In this document: positions 15,948-25,418 of the stretch, piece after piece
How positions within the stretch are numbered: position 1 is the first letter of the stretch
Layout: each line of letters starts with the position of its first letter
Assembly (NCBI GenBank): GCA_947625415.1
Contig: CANQOG010000015.1
Span: 1-33,078 of the forward strand
Length of the DNA: 33,078 bases
Reading direction: 5' to 3'
DNA from: an uncultured Clostridia bacterium
Lineage (GTDB): Bacteria; Bacillota; Clostridia; TANB77; CAG-508
The notes under the pieces: generated by a model
What the model was told of the DNA's origin: nothing
Databases searched by the model: none
Seen by the model: the letters and a program-made list of their open reading frames with translations, nothing else
Made by a program: the position numbers and the translations under genes

Positions 15948-17069
15948 TTAATCTCCTAAACAAATTCCAATTTGTCTTGCAACATGAATTAATGGGTCAT
16001 CCATTTCAATAGTTCTATTTTTGCTTGATGCAGCTCCTACAACACTATCTTTTCCAACAACATCATCAAGTGGAACATAAGTCATCTCTCCATGTTTATA
16101 GCTAACTAGAACATTAAAAATTCCTTTCATTGCAAGTTCAACAGCTTTTACACCATATTTTGTAGACAATACTCTATCATAAGCACTTGGTGTTCCGCCT
16201 CTTTGAACATATCCTAAAACTGTAGCTCTAGAAGCAATTCCAGTCATTTCTTCTAAGCGACCTGCAAGTTTTTCTCCAGCTCCACCAAGTCTAACATTAT
16301 CAAGACCTTTTCCTTCATCAAAAGTTCTCTTTATACTCATTTCTCCGTCTTTTTCTCTAGCACCTTCAGAAACAACTATTACACTAAATTGTTTTCCTTT
16401 AGCTTTTCTTCTATTAATTTTATCAATAACTTTATTTATATCGTAAGGAATTTCAGGAATTAAAGCACAATCAGCTCCACCTGCTATTGCAGATTCTAAA
16501 GTAATCCATCCTGCATATCTTCCCATAACTTCTAATACCATAATTCTGTGATGAGCTTCCGCAGTTGTATGTAATCTATCTAAAGCTTCAGTAGCAACAG
16601 AAACAGCAGTATTATATCCAAATGTAATATCTGTTGCAGCAACATCATTGTCAATTGTCTTTGGAATTCCAATACAATTTACACCTTTTCTTGAAAAATC
16701 TCTACTTGATTTTTGTGTTCCATCTCCACCTAGAGTAAATAAACATTCAAATCCAGCATCTTTAATATTTTGAACACATTTATCTGAAAAATCTTTATAT
16801 TCAACTTCTCCATTTTCATTAACAGTTTTTAAATTAAATACATTTGTATTATTAGATGTTCCAATAATTGTTCCACCTTTATTCAAAATTCCAGATGCAT
16901 TTCCACTAGAATCAAGCTTTACGTAGTTATTATCAAGTAAGCCTCTGTATCCTTCAATATATCCATAACATTCTATTCCATTATTTTCAGCAGTTTTTAC
17001 AATTGCTCTAATAACAGCGTTTAAACCTGGAGCATCTCCTCCATTTGTAAGTATAGCAATTTTCTTCAT
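15948..17069 (-). CDS. pfkA: ATP-dependent 6-phosphofructokinase
   Basis: Phosphorylates fructose 6-phosphate in glycolysis. The 373-aa protein has TNGGDAPGLNAVIRA at the N-terminus, GGDGTQ near residue 104 (glycine after the Asp, as in ATP-using rather than PPi-using enzymes), the catalytic PKTIDND, MGRYAGWI and QRGGTPSAYDR. Its length fits the longer clade of bacterial PFKs. I start at ATG 17069 (MKKIAIL) because GGGAGGAAAG lies just upstream; the longer frame to 17117 begins inside the promoter region. Monocistronic, with its own promoter and terminator. Confidence 0.94.
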   Translation of the reverse strand: MKKIAILTNGGDAPGLNAVIRAIVKTAENNGIECYGYIEGYRGLLDNNYVKLDSSGNASGILNKGGTIIGTSNNTNVFNLKTVNENGEVEYKDFSDKCVQNIKDAGFECLFTLGGDGTQKSSRDFSRKGVNCIGIPKTIDNDVAATDITFGYNTAVSVATEALDRLHTTAEAHHRIMVLEVMGRYAGWITLESAIAGGADCALIPEIPYDINKVIDKINRRKAKGKQFSVIVVSEGAREKDGEMSIKRTFDEGKGLDNVRLGGAGEKLAGRLEEMTGIASRATVLGYVQRGGTPSAYDRVLSTKYGVKAVELAMKGIFNVLVSYKHGEMTYVPLDDVVGKDSVVGAASSKNRTIEMDDPLIHVARQIGICLGD

Positions 17070-17106
17070 AAGTCTTTCCTCCCAAAAAAAATTTAAAACC
17101 TTATCC

Positions 17107-17135
17107 ATTATATACATTTATTTTTATATTTGCAA
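17107..17135 (-). promoter_or_regulatory. pfkA promoter
   Basis: Minus strand: TTGCAA (17130-17135), 17-bp spacer, TATAAT (17107-17112), 37 nt before the chosen start. Confidence 0.85.
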
Positions 17136-17143
17136 GTACTTTT

Positions 17144-17175
17144 TAAAAAATATGCAAGCAAAAGCTTGCATATTT
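17144..17175 (-). terminator. Terminator of the pilin-like/rnhB/phosphorylase/M18 operon
   Basis: ATATGCAAGC (17150-17159), an AAAA loop and GCTTGCATAT (17164-17173), flanked by T runs on the minus strand, directly after the M18 stop. Confidence 0.9.
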
Positions 17176-18589
17176 TTAATTAGATAAAAATGATTTATAT
17201 GCTCTATAAGCATTATAGACATCAAACTTTGAAGTTAATTCATAAGGTGAATGCATAGATAAAACTGGAACGCCTATATCAATAGTATCAATTCCACGAT
17301 TAGCAAAAGTTACAGCAATCGTTCCTCCTCCGCCTTTATCAACTTTTCCTAATTCTGAAGAACAATATGATACTTTGTTTTCATCAAAAATTCTTCTAAT
17401 TTCAGCAACATATTCAGCCGGTGCCTCACTTGCTCCACTTTTTCCTCTAGCTCCAGTATATTTACAAATACAAACTCCTAATCCTAATTTGCAAGAATTT
17501 CTATTGTCATAATAGTTTGGAAATGTTGGATCAAATCCAGCATCAACATCAGCTGAAATTGCTTGAGAATTTGAATACATTTTTTCAATTACACCAGGCT
17601 CATTTTCTCCTTTTTTGTCTAAAAGCTCAACCAAAAATCTCTCAAAACTATGAGATTCCATTCCTGTTACACCACAAAATCCAATTTCTTCTTTATCAGT
17701 CAAAATACAAACTGAAGTTTTTGTAGGATTAGAAACTTCTAAAATTGCTCTTAAAGAAGTATAACAACAAACTTTATCATCTTGACCATATCCACCAATT
17801 AAGCTTTCATCAAATCCGACACTTCTAGCTTTATACGCTGGAACAAATTCAAGTTCAGAACTTGTAAAATCAACTTCCTTAATTCCATATTTTTCATTTA
17901 AAATTTTTAAAATATTTAATTTAATTTTTTCAGAAACTTTTTCATCATCAAAAGGTATTGTTCCAGCAACGATATTTAATTCTTCTCCTTCAATACCTTG
18001 AGCAAGTTTTTTATCATCTTGCCCTCCACGTGATAAATGTGGTGGTAAATCTGTTATATAAAATACTGGGTCTTTTTCCTCTTCTCCAACAGAAACCCAT
18101 ATTCTTTCCCCATTTGTTTTAGCAATTATTCCATGTAATGCAAGAGGAACTGTTGTCCATTGATATTTTTTTATTCCACCATAATAATGTGTTTTTAAAA
18201 GACCAACTCCATTTTCTTCATATAAAGGATTTTGTTTTAAATCAATTCTAGGAGAATCTCCATGAGCTCCAACCATTTTTAGTCCATCTTCTAATTTTTC
18301 GCTTCCTATTACCGCAACATATAAACTTCTATTTCTATTTACCCAAAAAACTTTATCTCCGAGGTTTTACAGTCTCTAATTCACGCAAATCTTTAAAATC
18401 ATTTTTTAATAAAATCTCTTTTGAAAAATGAACTATCTCTTTTTCTGTTTTAGCTTGATTTAAATAAAACATATATTCATCAGCAAATTTAAATACATTT
18501 TTACAATCATCTTCTGATAATCCATCCCAACCAACTTTTTTAGAATTAAATAATTTTTCTTTTAAAGCTTCTCCTTCTGTTTTTTCCAT
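17176..18589 (-). CDS. M18-family aminopeptidase (one CGG +1 site)
   Basis: A zinc aminopeptidase of family M18, 470 aa after correction, the usual size. Reading CGGA at 18358-18361 as Gly joins ELETVKPGDKVFWVNRNRSLYVAVIGS; without it the first 76 codons run into another frame. Metal-binding features are seen: VGAHGDSPRIDLK, TDKEEIGFCGVTGMES, and a C-terminal GVPVLSMHSPYEL with the last His ligand. The ATG at 18589 has AAAGGGG upstream. It is the last gene of a four-gene operon, 31 nt after the phosphorylase, with a terminator at its end. It probably acts in the cytoplasm in peptide turnover. Confidence 0.93.
18358..18361 (-). other. Putative CGGA recoding site in M18 aminopeptidase
   Basis: In-frame CCT CGG A, 76 codons from the start and 394 codons from the stop. 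Recoding gives KPGDKVFWVN. Confidence 0.85.
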
Positions 18590-18620
18590 TTTCTATTTCC
18601 CCTTTGTAAAAAAATTTTAT

Positions 18621-19948
18621 TTATACATTATACATTTCCAAAACTCTAGACTTAACCTTTATAGGCTTTTCAGAGTATTCAAAAGCATCAGCTAAATTAT
18701 TAACAGCGCCTTCTGCCTTTGACTCATCATTTGTATGCAAATAAGCAATCACTTCACCAACTTGAACTTGATCACCAATTTTCTTTTCAAGAACTAATCC
18801 AGCAGTATTATCAATTTCATTTTCATCATTCATTCTTCCAGCACCAATATATCTTGCAATACTTCCACAAATATCTGCATCAATTTTACTAATATATCCT
18901 GAATCTGAAGCAAATACAGGAAGTACCATTTTGGCTTTTGGAAGTTTATCAGGGCTATCTATATAGTTTGAATTTCCACCGTTGCGCAATAACCATCTGT
19001 TTAAATTTGTTTAGTGCTTGACCTGACCAAATAACGTTTCTAACCTTTGCTGAATTTGTTTCAAAATCTTTTTCGCCATAAGCTAAACTTAAAACAACAT
19101 GGGCTAAACTTATAACTGTATCTTCTACATCTCTTGACATATTTCCATTTAAAGCTTTTATAGTTTCTTGTATTTCTAAAATATTTCCAACACTTTTTCC
19201 AACAGGTTCATCCATTAAAGTAATTACATAACCTACTTTTTTATTTAAAGCATTTCCAATTCTAACTAATAATTTTCCTAATCTTTTAGCATCATCACGA
19301 GTTTCCAAATATGTTCCTCTTCCACAACTTAAATCAAAAACAATTTTATTGCTTCCGAGTAGCTATTTTCAAACTCATTAAACTTATAGCAATTAATACT
19401 ATACTATCTCGACAAGAAATTTCATTTCTTAATCTATAAAATTTTTTCTCAGCTGGAGCTAAATTTAATTCTTGACTTACTATACTTATTCCAATATTTT
19501 GAACATTTTCTTTCATCTCTTCAATTGTTATGTTAGGATTAAATCCAGGAATTGATAAAAGCTTGTCAATAGTTCCTCCAGAAATTCCATATCCTTTACT
19601 CGAAATTTTTGCAACAGGAAGGCCAAGAGCTGCAATTACTGGAAGCAATATCAAAGTAACTTTATCACCTACACCTCCAGTTGAATGTTTATCAACAATA
19701 TTATCTGAAATTTCTTTCATATCTAAAACATCACCTGAATGACCAACCTCTTCAACAAATCTTATTATTTCTTCTTCTGTTAAACCATTTGTATATATAT
19801 AACTCATTAAAGCAGCAGCTTGACTATCTTTAATTTCTCCCTTAACCCATTTTCCAACAAAATATTTTATCTCATCTTTATCAAGTTCGCCTCTGACACC
19901 ACCTAATCTCTTTTTGGCAATTATTGTATTTATATCCATTTTTCCCAT
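18621..19948 (-). CDS. Pyrimidine-nucleoside / thymidine phosphorylase (two CGG +1 sites)
   Basis: Phosphorolysis of uridine/thymidine in nucleoside salvage. A naive translation gives three fragments; with CGGA (19354-19357) and CGGT (18978-18981) each read as Gly the protein is 441 aa, close to the family norm. The N-terminal part has the glycosyltransferase family 3 phosphate-binding motif DKHSTGGVGDK and SGGTIDKLLSIPGF. The first shift restores SLKIATGSNKIVFDLS, the second QMVIAQGGNSNYI. The C-terminal KAEGAVNNLADAF region looks like the pyrimidine-nucleoside phosphorylase C-domain. It starts 20 nt after rnhB; ATG 19948 or the ATG three codons later could be used. Whether it is Pdp or DeoA is not resolved. 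Confidence 0.92.
18978..18981 (-). other. Putative CGGT recoding site 2 in the phosphorylase
   Basis: In-frame CAA CGG T, 124 codons after site 1. Recoding gives VIAQGGNSNYI. Confidence 0.85.
19354..19357 (-). other. Putative CGGA recoding site 1 in the phosphorylase
   Basis: In-frame ACT CGG A, 197 codons from the start. Recoding gives KIATGSNKIVFD; the plain frame stops three codons later. Confidence 0.85.
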
Positions 19949-19967
19949 GTTCCTTTCTTTTTATTCT

Positions 19968-20604
19968 TTAGTTTAGCCAATTATCTTTTATAAAAGTTTT
20001 TCTATGTATCATACAAAGCCCATTTTCTTTTATCATATTAATATGAAAAGCTGTTCCATATCCTTTATGCTTTGCAAATCCATAGACTGGATATATCTTA
20101 TCATATTCATACATCATTCTATCCCTTGTAACTTTTGCAATTATAGATGCGCAAGCAATACTATAAATTTTACTATCACCTTTAATTACTGAAATATAAG
20201 GGATTCCACATGTATCAATTTTATTTAAAGCATCAACCATAATAACATCAGGCTTTATTTTTAATTCCATTATACTTTCCGTCAAAGCCTTTTTTGTAGC
20301 ATTTAAAATATTTATATCATCAATTACTTTATGGTCCATTATTCCTACACTATAACTAATAGCTTCATTTGTAATTAATTCAAATAATTTTTCTCTCTTT
20401 TTTTCAGAAATTTTTTTGGAATCATTAACTCCTTCTATCATAGAATTTTTAGGCATTATAACGCTTCCAACCACAACAGGACCAGCTAAAGGTCCGTCGA
20501 CCAGCCTCATCAATTCCACATATATATGTAACTTTTCCACTATTATATAGTTTATTTTCTTCTTCTTTTAATAGGCTTAATCTTTCAAATTCTTTCTCTT
20601 CCAT
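19968..20604 (-). CDS. rnhB: Ribonuclease HII (one CGG +1 site in the catalytic motif)
   Basis: Cleaves RNA in RNA-DNA hybrids. With CGGA at 20493-20496 read as Gly the protein has 211 aa from ATG 20604, and the invariant active-site motif becomes CGIDEAGRGPLAGPVVVG. A plain reading destroys exactly this motif. Other family marks: NDSKKISEKKRE, SVGIMDHKVID, VMVDALNK-like region, IIAKVTRDRMM and YGFAKHKGYGT. The start is 1 nt after the stop of the pilin-like gene, so translation is probably coupled. The recoded glycine is one of the most strongly conserved residues of the enzyme, making this one of the clearest sites. Confidence 0.94.
20493..20496 (-). other. Putative CGGA recoding site in rnhB
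   Basis: In-frame CGA CGG A. Recoding gives DEAGRGPLAGP; 36 codons precede it and 175 codons including the stop follow. Confidence 0.88.
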
Positions 20605-20605
20605 A

Positions 20606-21118
20606 TTAACTATCTTTAAATTCCTTTAACTTATGAATTGAATCTTTACCATCTGAAAATCCTTTTACACTTGCAACTTCAACTTCTTCATTTTTAATAT
20701 CATATTGAATTATTATAGTATCTCCATCTGCTAAATTTTTTGTATCAATTCCTTGAGCCCTTAAAGTTTCTCCATTCCATGAGCAATAAATTATTGTATC
20801 TTTTGCTGGGGTTTCTGAAAAACCAACATTTGTTATTTCAGAAGAAGATGCTCCAAGATACGTTCCTTTTAAAGAATTTTTTATAATATCATCACTTATA
20901 GTATTTAAATCTTTACCATCATTTTCAAAAAGATATTCATCAAGTAAAATTTGAGCTCTTGATTGAACCATATAAAGCATTGTTCTCATTTTATTTTTCT
21001 GACTATTTTTCAATAAAGTAGTAGCAGATGAAAATGTTATTCCAAATAAAATAAACATCAACATTATAGTTATAATTAAAATTGTTAAAGTTATACCTTT
21101 ATTATTTTTTATATTCAT
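20606..21118 (-). CDS. Type IV pilin-like (prepilin-signal) protein
   Basis: A 170-aa protein with a full prepilin-like leader: MNIKNNKGITL followed by a hydrophobic helix of about 20 residues, then an extracytoplasmic domain (ILLDEYLFENDGKDLNTISDD). The Glu normally at position 5 of mature pilins is absent. The ATG at 21118 has AGGAG 8 nt upstream and a promoter. It shows what an intact leader looks like in this genome, in contrast to cassettes A-D, which start in the middle of the hydrophobic helix. It is the first gene of the rnhB operon; its function is unknown. Confidence 0.75.
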   Translation of the reverse strand: MNIKNNKGITLTILIITIMLMFILFGITFSSATTLLKNSQKNKMRTMLYMVQSRAQILLDEYLFENDGKDLNTISDDIIKNSLKGTYLGASSSEITNVGFSETPAKDTIIYCSWNGETLRAQGIDTKNLADGDTIIIQYDIKNEEVEVASVKGFSDGKDSIHKLKEFKDS

Positions 21119-21164
21119 AAAAAAAATCTCCTAATTTTTAAGTTTATTTTAACTATTATTATGT

Positions 21165-21193
21165 ATTATATATTTATAGAAAAAAATTTTCAA
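21165..21193 (-). promoter_or_regulatory. Promoter of the pilin-like/rnhB operon
   Basis: Minus strand: TTGAAA (21188-21193), 17-bp spacer, TATAAT (21165-21170). Confidence 0.75.
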
Positions 21194-21213
21194 TATAAAT
21201 TTTCAATTTTATC

Positions 21214-21242
21214 TTGTAATTAGAAAAAATTTTAAGTATTAT
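21214..21242 (+). promoter_or_regulatory. Possible htrA promoter
   Basis: TTGTAA (21214-21219), 17-bp spacer, TATTAT (21237-21242), in a very AT-rich divergent region; alternative -10 boxes overlap it. Confidence 0.5.
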
Positions 21243-21291
21243 AATTATAATAAAATTAAAATTTATTTGATAAACTATCGGAGGTAAAATC

Positions 21292-22644
21292 ATGGATAAT
21301 GATAATGAATTTAACTATAGTGTACAAAACAATTTCAAACAAACCCCTAAACAACCAAAAGTTGGGTTTGGAACAAAAGTTGTAGTTCCATTTGTTTCAG
21401 GAGTTTTAGGTGCATGCCTTGTAGGAGGAATTTGTTTTGGAGTTCCAACAGTCAAAGAAGCTCTTTTTGATAATTCTAGTTCATCAAAAACTTCTACTTC
21501 TACATCAAACAGCTCTTCTAAAAAAACTCTTAATAATTCATCATATACAGCAACTTTAATGGATATTGCTGAATATTCAGAAACTTCTGTTGCTGTTGCA
21601 GAGAGCGTTCTTCCTTCTGTTGTTGGAATTACAGTTAGTTATGATGTATCATCATTTGGAGGAAAAACTACAGCTCAAGCTTCTGGTTCTGGAGTTATAA
21701 TTAGTGAAGATGGTTATATTATTACAAATAACCACGTAGTAAGTTCTACTTCAACTTCATATTTTTATTCACTATCTGAAGCAAAAGATGTAAAAGTTCA
21801 TGTATATGGTGATGATGAAGATGACCTTTATGATGCTACAATCGTTGGAAGAGATGAATCTACTGACCTAGCTGTTTTAAAAATAGAAGCAGAAGGATTA
21901 AAAGCAGTTCAAATAGGCGATTCTTCTAACCTAAGAGTTGGAGAATTTGTTATGGCTGTTGGAAATCCTTTAGGATTAGAAAGTTCCGTTAGCGCTGGAA
22001 TTATTAGTGCACTTAATAGAAACATTGATGAAGGAGATTATACTTATACAACAATTCAAACAGATGCAGCAATTAACTCTGGAAACTCTGGAGGAGCTTT
22101 AGTAAACTCTAGAGGAGAACTTATTGGAATTAATTTCTTAAAGGCTTCTGATACTGGAGTTGAAGGAATTGGATTTGCTATTCCTATTACACCAGCAATG
22201 AATACTATTAATGATTTAATTGAAGTTGGATATGCTAAAAAACCTTATATTGGAATTGGCGGACGTAATGTTTCAGAAGAATTAGCTAAACAATATGATA
22301 CCAAAGTTGGAGTTTATGTTGATACTATTGAAAAAGATGGTCCTGCAGAAAAAGCTGGTCTAAAAGAAGGAGATATTATTACAGCTATTGATGACCATGA
22401 AGTTACAACAATTCAAGAATTAAATAATTATAAAGCCCAAAATTATAATATTGGAGACACTGTTACTTTAACAGTATATAGAGATAATGAAGAAATTAAA
22501 GTTGAACTTACTTTAGCTGAACAACCTCAAGAAGAAACTACTGATGATGATTCTGATGAAAATCAAAATGAAAATAAATCAGGTTCTCTAAAAGATTACT
22601 ATGATAGATTTGATAACTATTATAATGATTTCTTTAATTACTAA
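21292..22644 (+). CDS. htrA: HtrA/DegP-type serine protease with PDZ domain
   Basis: A membrane-anchored quality-control protease of 450 aa and the only plus-strand protein gene here. It has a cytoplasmic N-terminus, a transmembrane segment at about 30-54, a Ser/Thr/Lys-rich linker (61-85), and a trypsin-like domain with the catalytic triad H148 (ITNNHVV), D192 (STDLAVLKI) and S266 (INSGNSGGAL). One PDZ domain follows at about 305-400 (KDGPAEKAGLKEGDIITAID), then an acidic tail. The start ATG 21292 is set by GGAGG 8 nt upstream. It is divergent from the pilin-like operon and ends at a strong shared terminator. No in-frame CGG. Confidence 0.96.
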   Translation: MDNDNEFNYSVQNNFKQTPKQPKVGFGTKVVVPFVSGVLGACLVGGICFGVPTVKEALFDNSSSSKTSTSTSNSSSKKTLNNSSYTATLMDIAEYSETSVAVAESVLPSVVGITVSYDVSSFGGKTTAQASGSGVIISEDGYIITNNHVVSSTSTSYFYSLSEAKDVKVHVYGDDEDDLYDATIVGRDESTDLAVLKIEAEGLKAVQIGDSSNLRVGEFVMAVGNPLGLESSVSAGIISALNRNIDEGDYTYTTIQTDAAINSGNSGGALVNSRGELIGINFLKASDTGVEGIGFAIPITPAMNTINDLIEVGYAKKPYIGIGGRNVSEELAKQYDTKVGVYVDTIEKDGPAEKAGLKEGDIITAIDDHEVTTIQELNNYKAQNYNIGDTVTLTVYRDNEEIKVELTLAEQPQEETTDDDSDENQNENKSGSLKDYYDRFDNYYNDFFNY

Positions 22645-22651
22645 TTTTAAA

Positions 22652-22684
22652 AAATCCCCCTATATTTAATATAGGGGGATTTTT
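22652..22684. terminator. Bidirectional terminator htrA / glmS
   Basis: A long stem, AAATCCCCCTATATT with AATATAGGGGGATTT, flanked by A and T runs, between two convergent genes. Confidence 0.93.
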
Positions 22685-24523
22685 TTATTCAACTGTAACT
22701 GACTTTGCTAAATTTCTAGGTTTATCAACATCTAATCCTTTTTCTTTTGAAATGTAATATGCTAAAAGTTGCAAAGGAACAACAGATAAAATTGGACTTA
22801 TATATGGACTAATTTCATCAATTCTTATTACCTCATCAAAAGTTACGTTTTCTAAATCTTGATTTGTAACAACAAATGTCTTTGCGCCTCTTGTAATAAC
22901 TTCTTGAAGATTACTAATAGTTTTATGTTTTAAATCAGGGTCTGTCATAATTCCTACAACAGTTACCCCATTTTCAATTAAAGCAATCGCTCCATGTTTT
23001 AATTCTCCAGCAGAATAACTTTCACTATGAATATAAGAAATTTCCTTTAACTTTAAAGCACCTTCCATTGCAACAGTAGAGTCAATTCCACGCCCTACGT
23101 AAAAAGCATTTTTTTCTTTTATCATTTTTTGAGCAAACACTTTAATTTTTGATGTATCTTTCAAAACATCTTCTATTTTTGAAGGCACTTGCAAAAGCTC
23201 TTCTTTTATTTTTTCAAGTTCTTTTTCAACTACTCCTAAAGTCTCAGCAAAATAAATTCCAAGAATTGCCAAAAGAACAATTTGTGAAGTATAAGCCTTT
23301 GTCGAAGCAACTGCTATTTCAGGTCCAGCATGAGTATATAAACTATAATCAGCTTCATTTGTTATAGAACTTCCTATAACATTTGAAATAGCAATTGTTT
23401 TGGCTCCTTTTGATTTAGCAAGTTTCAAAGCAGCTATTGTATCAGCAGTTTCACCTGATTGTGAAACAAAAATACATAAACTATTTTTTGTAACTAATGG
23501 ATTTCTATATCTAAATTCTGAAGCAATATCAACCTCTGTTTGGATTTTGCAAAATTCTTCTAATATCTTACGAACCGCAAGTCCCGCATGCATAGCAGTT
23601 CCACAAGCTACAATATAAATTCTATCAATACTTTCTAAATATTCTTTAGTGAAATCTAACTCATCTAAATTTATCTTTTGATTTTTTGTAATTCTAGCTC
23701 CTATTGTTTCTCTAATTGCCTTTGGTTGCTCATAAATTTCTTTTAACATAAAATCATCATAATCACCCTTTTCAGCTGAACTCATATCCCATGTGATATT
23801 TTTAGGAGTTTTTTCAATTTTTTGTAAATCAAGATTATAAAATTCAATATTGTCTTTTTCTAAAACTGCAAGTTCATAATCTTCTAAAAGATAGAAATCT
23901 CTTGTAAATGAAAGAATTGCTGGAATATCAGAGCTTATGTAATTTTCCCCTTCTCCTTTTCCAATAACTAAAGGGCTATCTTTCCTTATAACAAACATTT
24001 TATCTTTAAAATCATTATTTAAAACCTCAATAGCAAAGCTTCCTTTTAAATCTTTTATAGTTTTTGAAATAGCTCTTAAAAAGCCATTTTCAGTTTTGTC
24101 ATTCTCTTTTTCATAATAGTAATTAATTAAATTTGGAATAACCTCTGTATCTGTTTGTGATAAAAATTCATATCCATTATTTTTTAAAAACTCTTTTAAT
24201 TCTATATAATTTTCAATAATTCCATTATGAACAACAGCAGTTGTTTTTTTATTATCTAAATGAGGATGTGAATTAATATCTGTAGGCTTTCCATGTGTAG
24301 CCCATCTTGTATGAGCAATTCCGACAGTTCCTTCTAATTTATCAATTTCAGGAATATCTAAAAGACAAGCTACTCTTCCTTTATTCTTAACTGTCTTTAT
24401 TCCATCTTCTTCCATTGTAGCAATTCCAGCTGAATCATAACCTCTATATTCTAATCTTAAAAGTCCATTAATTAATATCGGCTCAGCTTTTTTCTTACCA
24501 ATATATCCAACAATTCCACACAT
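22685..24523 (-). CDS. glmS: Glutamine--fructose-6-phosphate aminotransferase
   Basis: Makes glucosamine 6-phosphate for peptidoglycan. The 612-aa protein has the N-terminal Ntn glutaminase starting MCGIVGYIG, so Cys2 becomes the nucleophile after Met removal. Also seen: GIAHTRWATHG, two SIS sugar-isomerase domains (SQSGETADT, GRGIDSTVAMEGALKLKEISY) and the C-terminal DKPRNLAKSVTVE. It starts only 17 nt after recO, so there is no room for a glmS ribozyme in front of it. It is transcribed from the era-recO side. No frame anomaly. Confidence 0.97.
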   Translation of the reverse strand: MCGIVGYIGKKKAEPILINGLLRLEYRGYDSAGIATMEEDGIKTVKNKGRVACLLDIPEIDKLEGTVGIAHTRWATHGKPTDINSHPHLDNKKTTAVVHNGIIENYIELKEFLKNNGYEFLSQTDTEVIPNLINYYYEKENDKTENGFLRAISKTIKDLKGSFAIEVLNNDFKDKMFVIRKDSPLVIGKGEGENYISSDIPAILSFTRDFYLLEDYELAVLEKDNIEFYNLDLQKIEKTPKNITWDMSSAEKGDYDDFMLKEIYEQPKAIRETIGARITKNQKINLDELDFTKEYLESIDRIYIVACGTAMHAGLAVRKILEEFCKIQTEVDIASEFRYRNPLVTKNSLCIFVSQSGETADTIAALKLAKSKGAKTIAISNVIGSSITNEADYSLYTHAGPEIAVASTKAYTSQIVLLAILGIYFAETLGVVEKELEKIKEELLQVPSKIEDVLKDTSKIKVFAQKMIKEKNAFYVGRGIDSTVAMEGALKLKEISYIHSESYSAGELKHGAIALIENGVTVVGIMTDPDLKHKTISNLQEVITRGAKTFVVTNQDLENVTFDEVIRIDEISPYISPILSVVPLQLLAYYISKEKGLDVDKPRNLAKSVTVE

Positions 24524-24540
24524 AATTTTTAAGTCCCCCT

Positions 24541-25272
24541 TTAAAACAATTTCTCTATTTTATATTCTTTTTCTAGTTTTTCATTTAAATATAATCTTGA
24601 AACAATTTCAAATTCTTTCTGTGATTTATCAGAAAGATTAAATGAAAAAATTTTTTTACTATCAGCCTTTATAGAATAAATTATTGCATTTTTTGTAGCT
24701 TCTAAAATATTAAATGCTCCCGTCTCCTGTTTTTTGCAATTACTACATTTAAACCCATTATCTCTAAATGAAAATGACGTTAAATCTTCTTTTGACTTAC
24801 AACTTACACATTCGTCAACATTTGGAGCAAATCCAATAATTTTCATTAATCTCATTTTAAAAACAGAAATTATGAAATCTAAATTCTTATCTGTTTCAGA
24901 AATTGCATATAAGGTATTTAAGTATAATTTCAAAATATGAAATGAATTTTGGTTTTCCGTTGTCACATCATTTATAATATTCGTAATATGTGATGCATAT
25001 GTAAGTTTATCTAAATCAACTCTTAAATTGTAAAACATCTCTGTAGTTTCACAAGAATTTATATTATATGTATCTCCACTTTTGAAGAGCATATACTCGC
25101 CAAAAGTGAAAATCTGAGTTGCACCAAGAAGTTGACTTTTTGTTCTTCTTGCACCTCTAGCTACACAACTAATTTTTCCAAGATTAGGAGTAAGCATTGT
25201 AAGCATTTTATCAGAATCACCAGAATTACTTTCTTGAATTATTATTCCATTTACTTTCAGATGTTTTGCCAA
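24541..25272 (-). CDS. recO: DNA repair protein RecO
   Basis: A mediator of RecA loading in the RecFOR pathway. The 243-aa protein has the N-terminal OB fold (GKISCVARGARRTKSQLLGATQIF) and a zinc finger of four cysteines (CVSC then CSNC about 20 residues later). The start is TTG 25272, supported by GGAGG 9 nt upstream inside the overlapping yqzL reading frame. The order era-yqzL-recO is the classical Firmicute arrangement. No frame anomaly. Confidence 0.93.
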   Translation of the reverse strand: MAKHLKVNGIIIQESNSGDSDKMLTMLTPNLGKISCVARGARRTKSQLLGATQIFTFGEYMLFKSGDTYNINSCETTEMFYNLRVDLDKLTYASHITNIINDVTTENQNSFHILKLYLNTLYAISETDKNLDFIISVFKMRLMKIIGFAPNVDECVSCKSKEDLTSFSFRDNGFKCSNCKKQETGAFNILEATKNAIIYSIKADSKKIFSFNLSDKSQKEFEIVSRLYLNEKLEKEYKIEKLF

Positions 25273-25369
25273 GCTCTAGTTCCTCCATTCTCTTGTATTT
25301 GCAAAATTCTAGATAGTCTGCAATATTACCTGTTTTTTCAAAGATTTTCCATGCTTCTTTTTCATTCAT
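25226..25369 (-). CDS. yqzL: YqzL-like small protein
   Basis: A 47-aa protein beginning MNEKEAWKIFEKTGNI, with a short ADYLEFCKYK segment, resembling YqzL (Trp, Phe, TG.I..YL pattern). It sits in the YqzL position between era and recO. ATG 25369 is preceded by AGAGGATG about 7 nt upstream. Its 3-prime end overlaps the recO start by 47 nt in another frame, suggesting coupling. The function of the family is not known. Confidence 0.8.
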   Translation of the reverse strand: MNEKEAWKIFEKTGNIADYLEFCKYKRMEELELGKTSESKWNNNSRK

Positions 25370-25418
25370 AAAATCACATCCTCTAGAATATCTATTTGTA
25401 ATTTACGAAAAAATATAC

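Noticed and set aside
21274..21280. CGGAGG in front of htrA as another recoding site
   Set aside because: It is untranslated and is simply the ribosome binding site; no frame depends on it.
24524..24540. glmS ribozyme/riboswitch upstream of glmS
   Set aside because: Only 17 nt separate recO and glmS, too short for the ribozyme.
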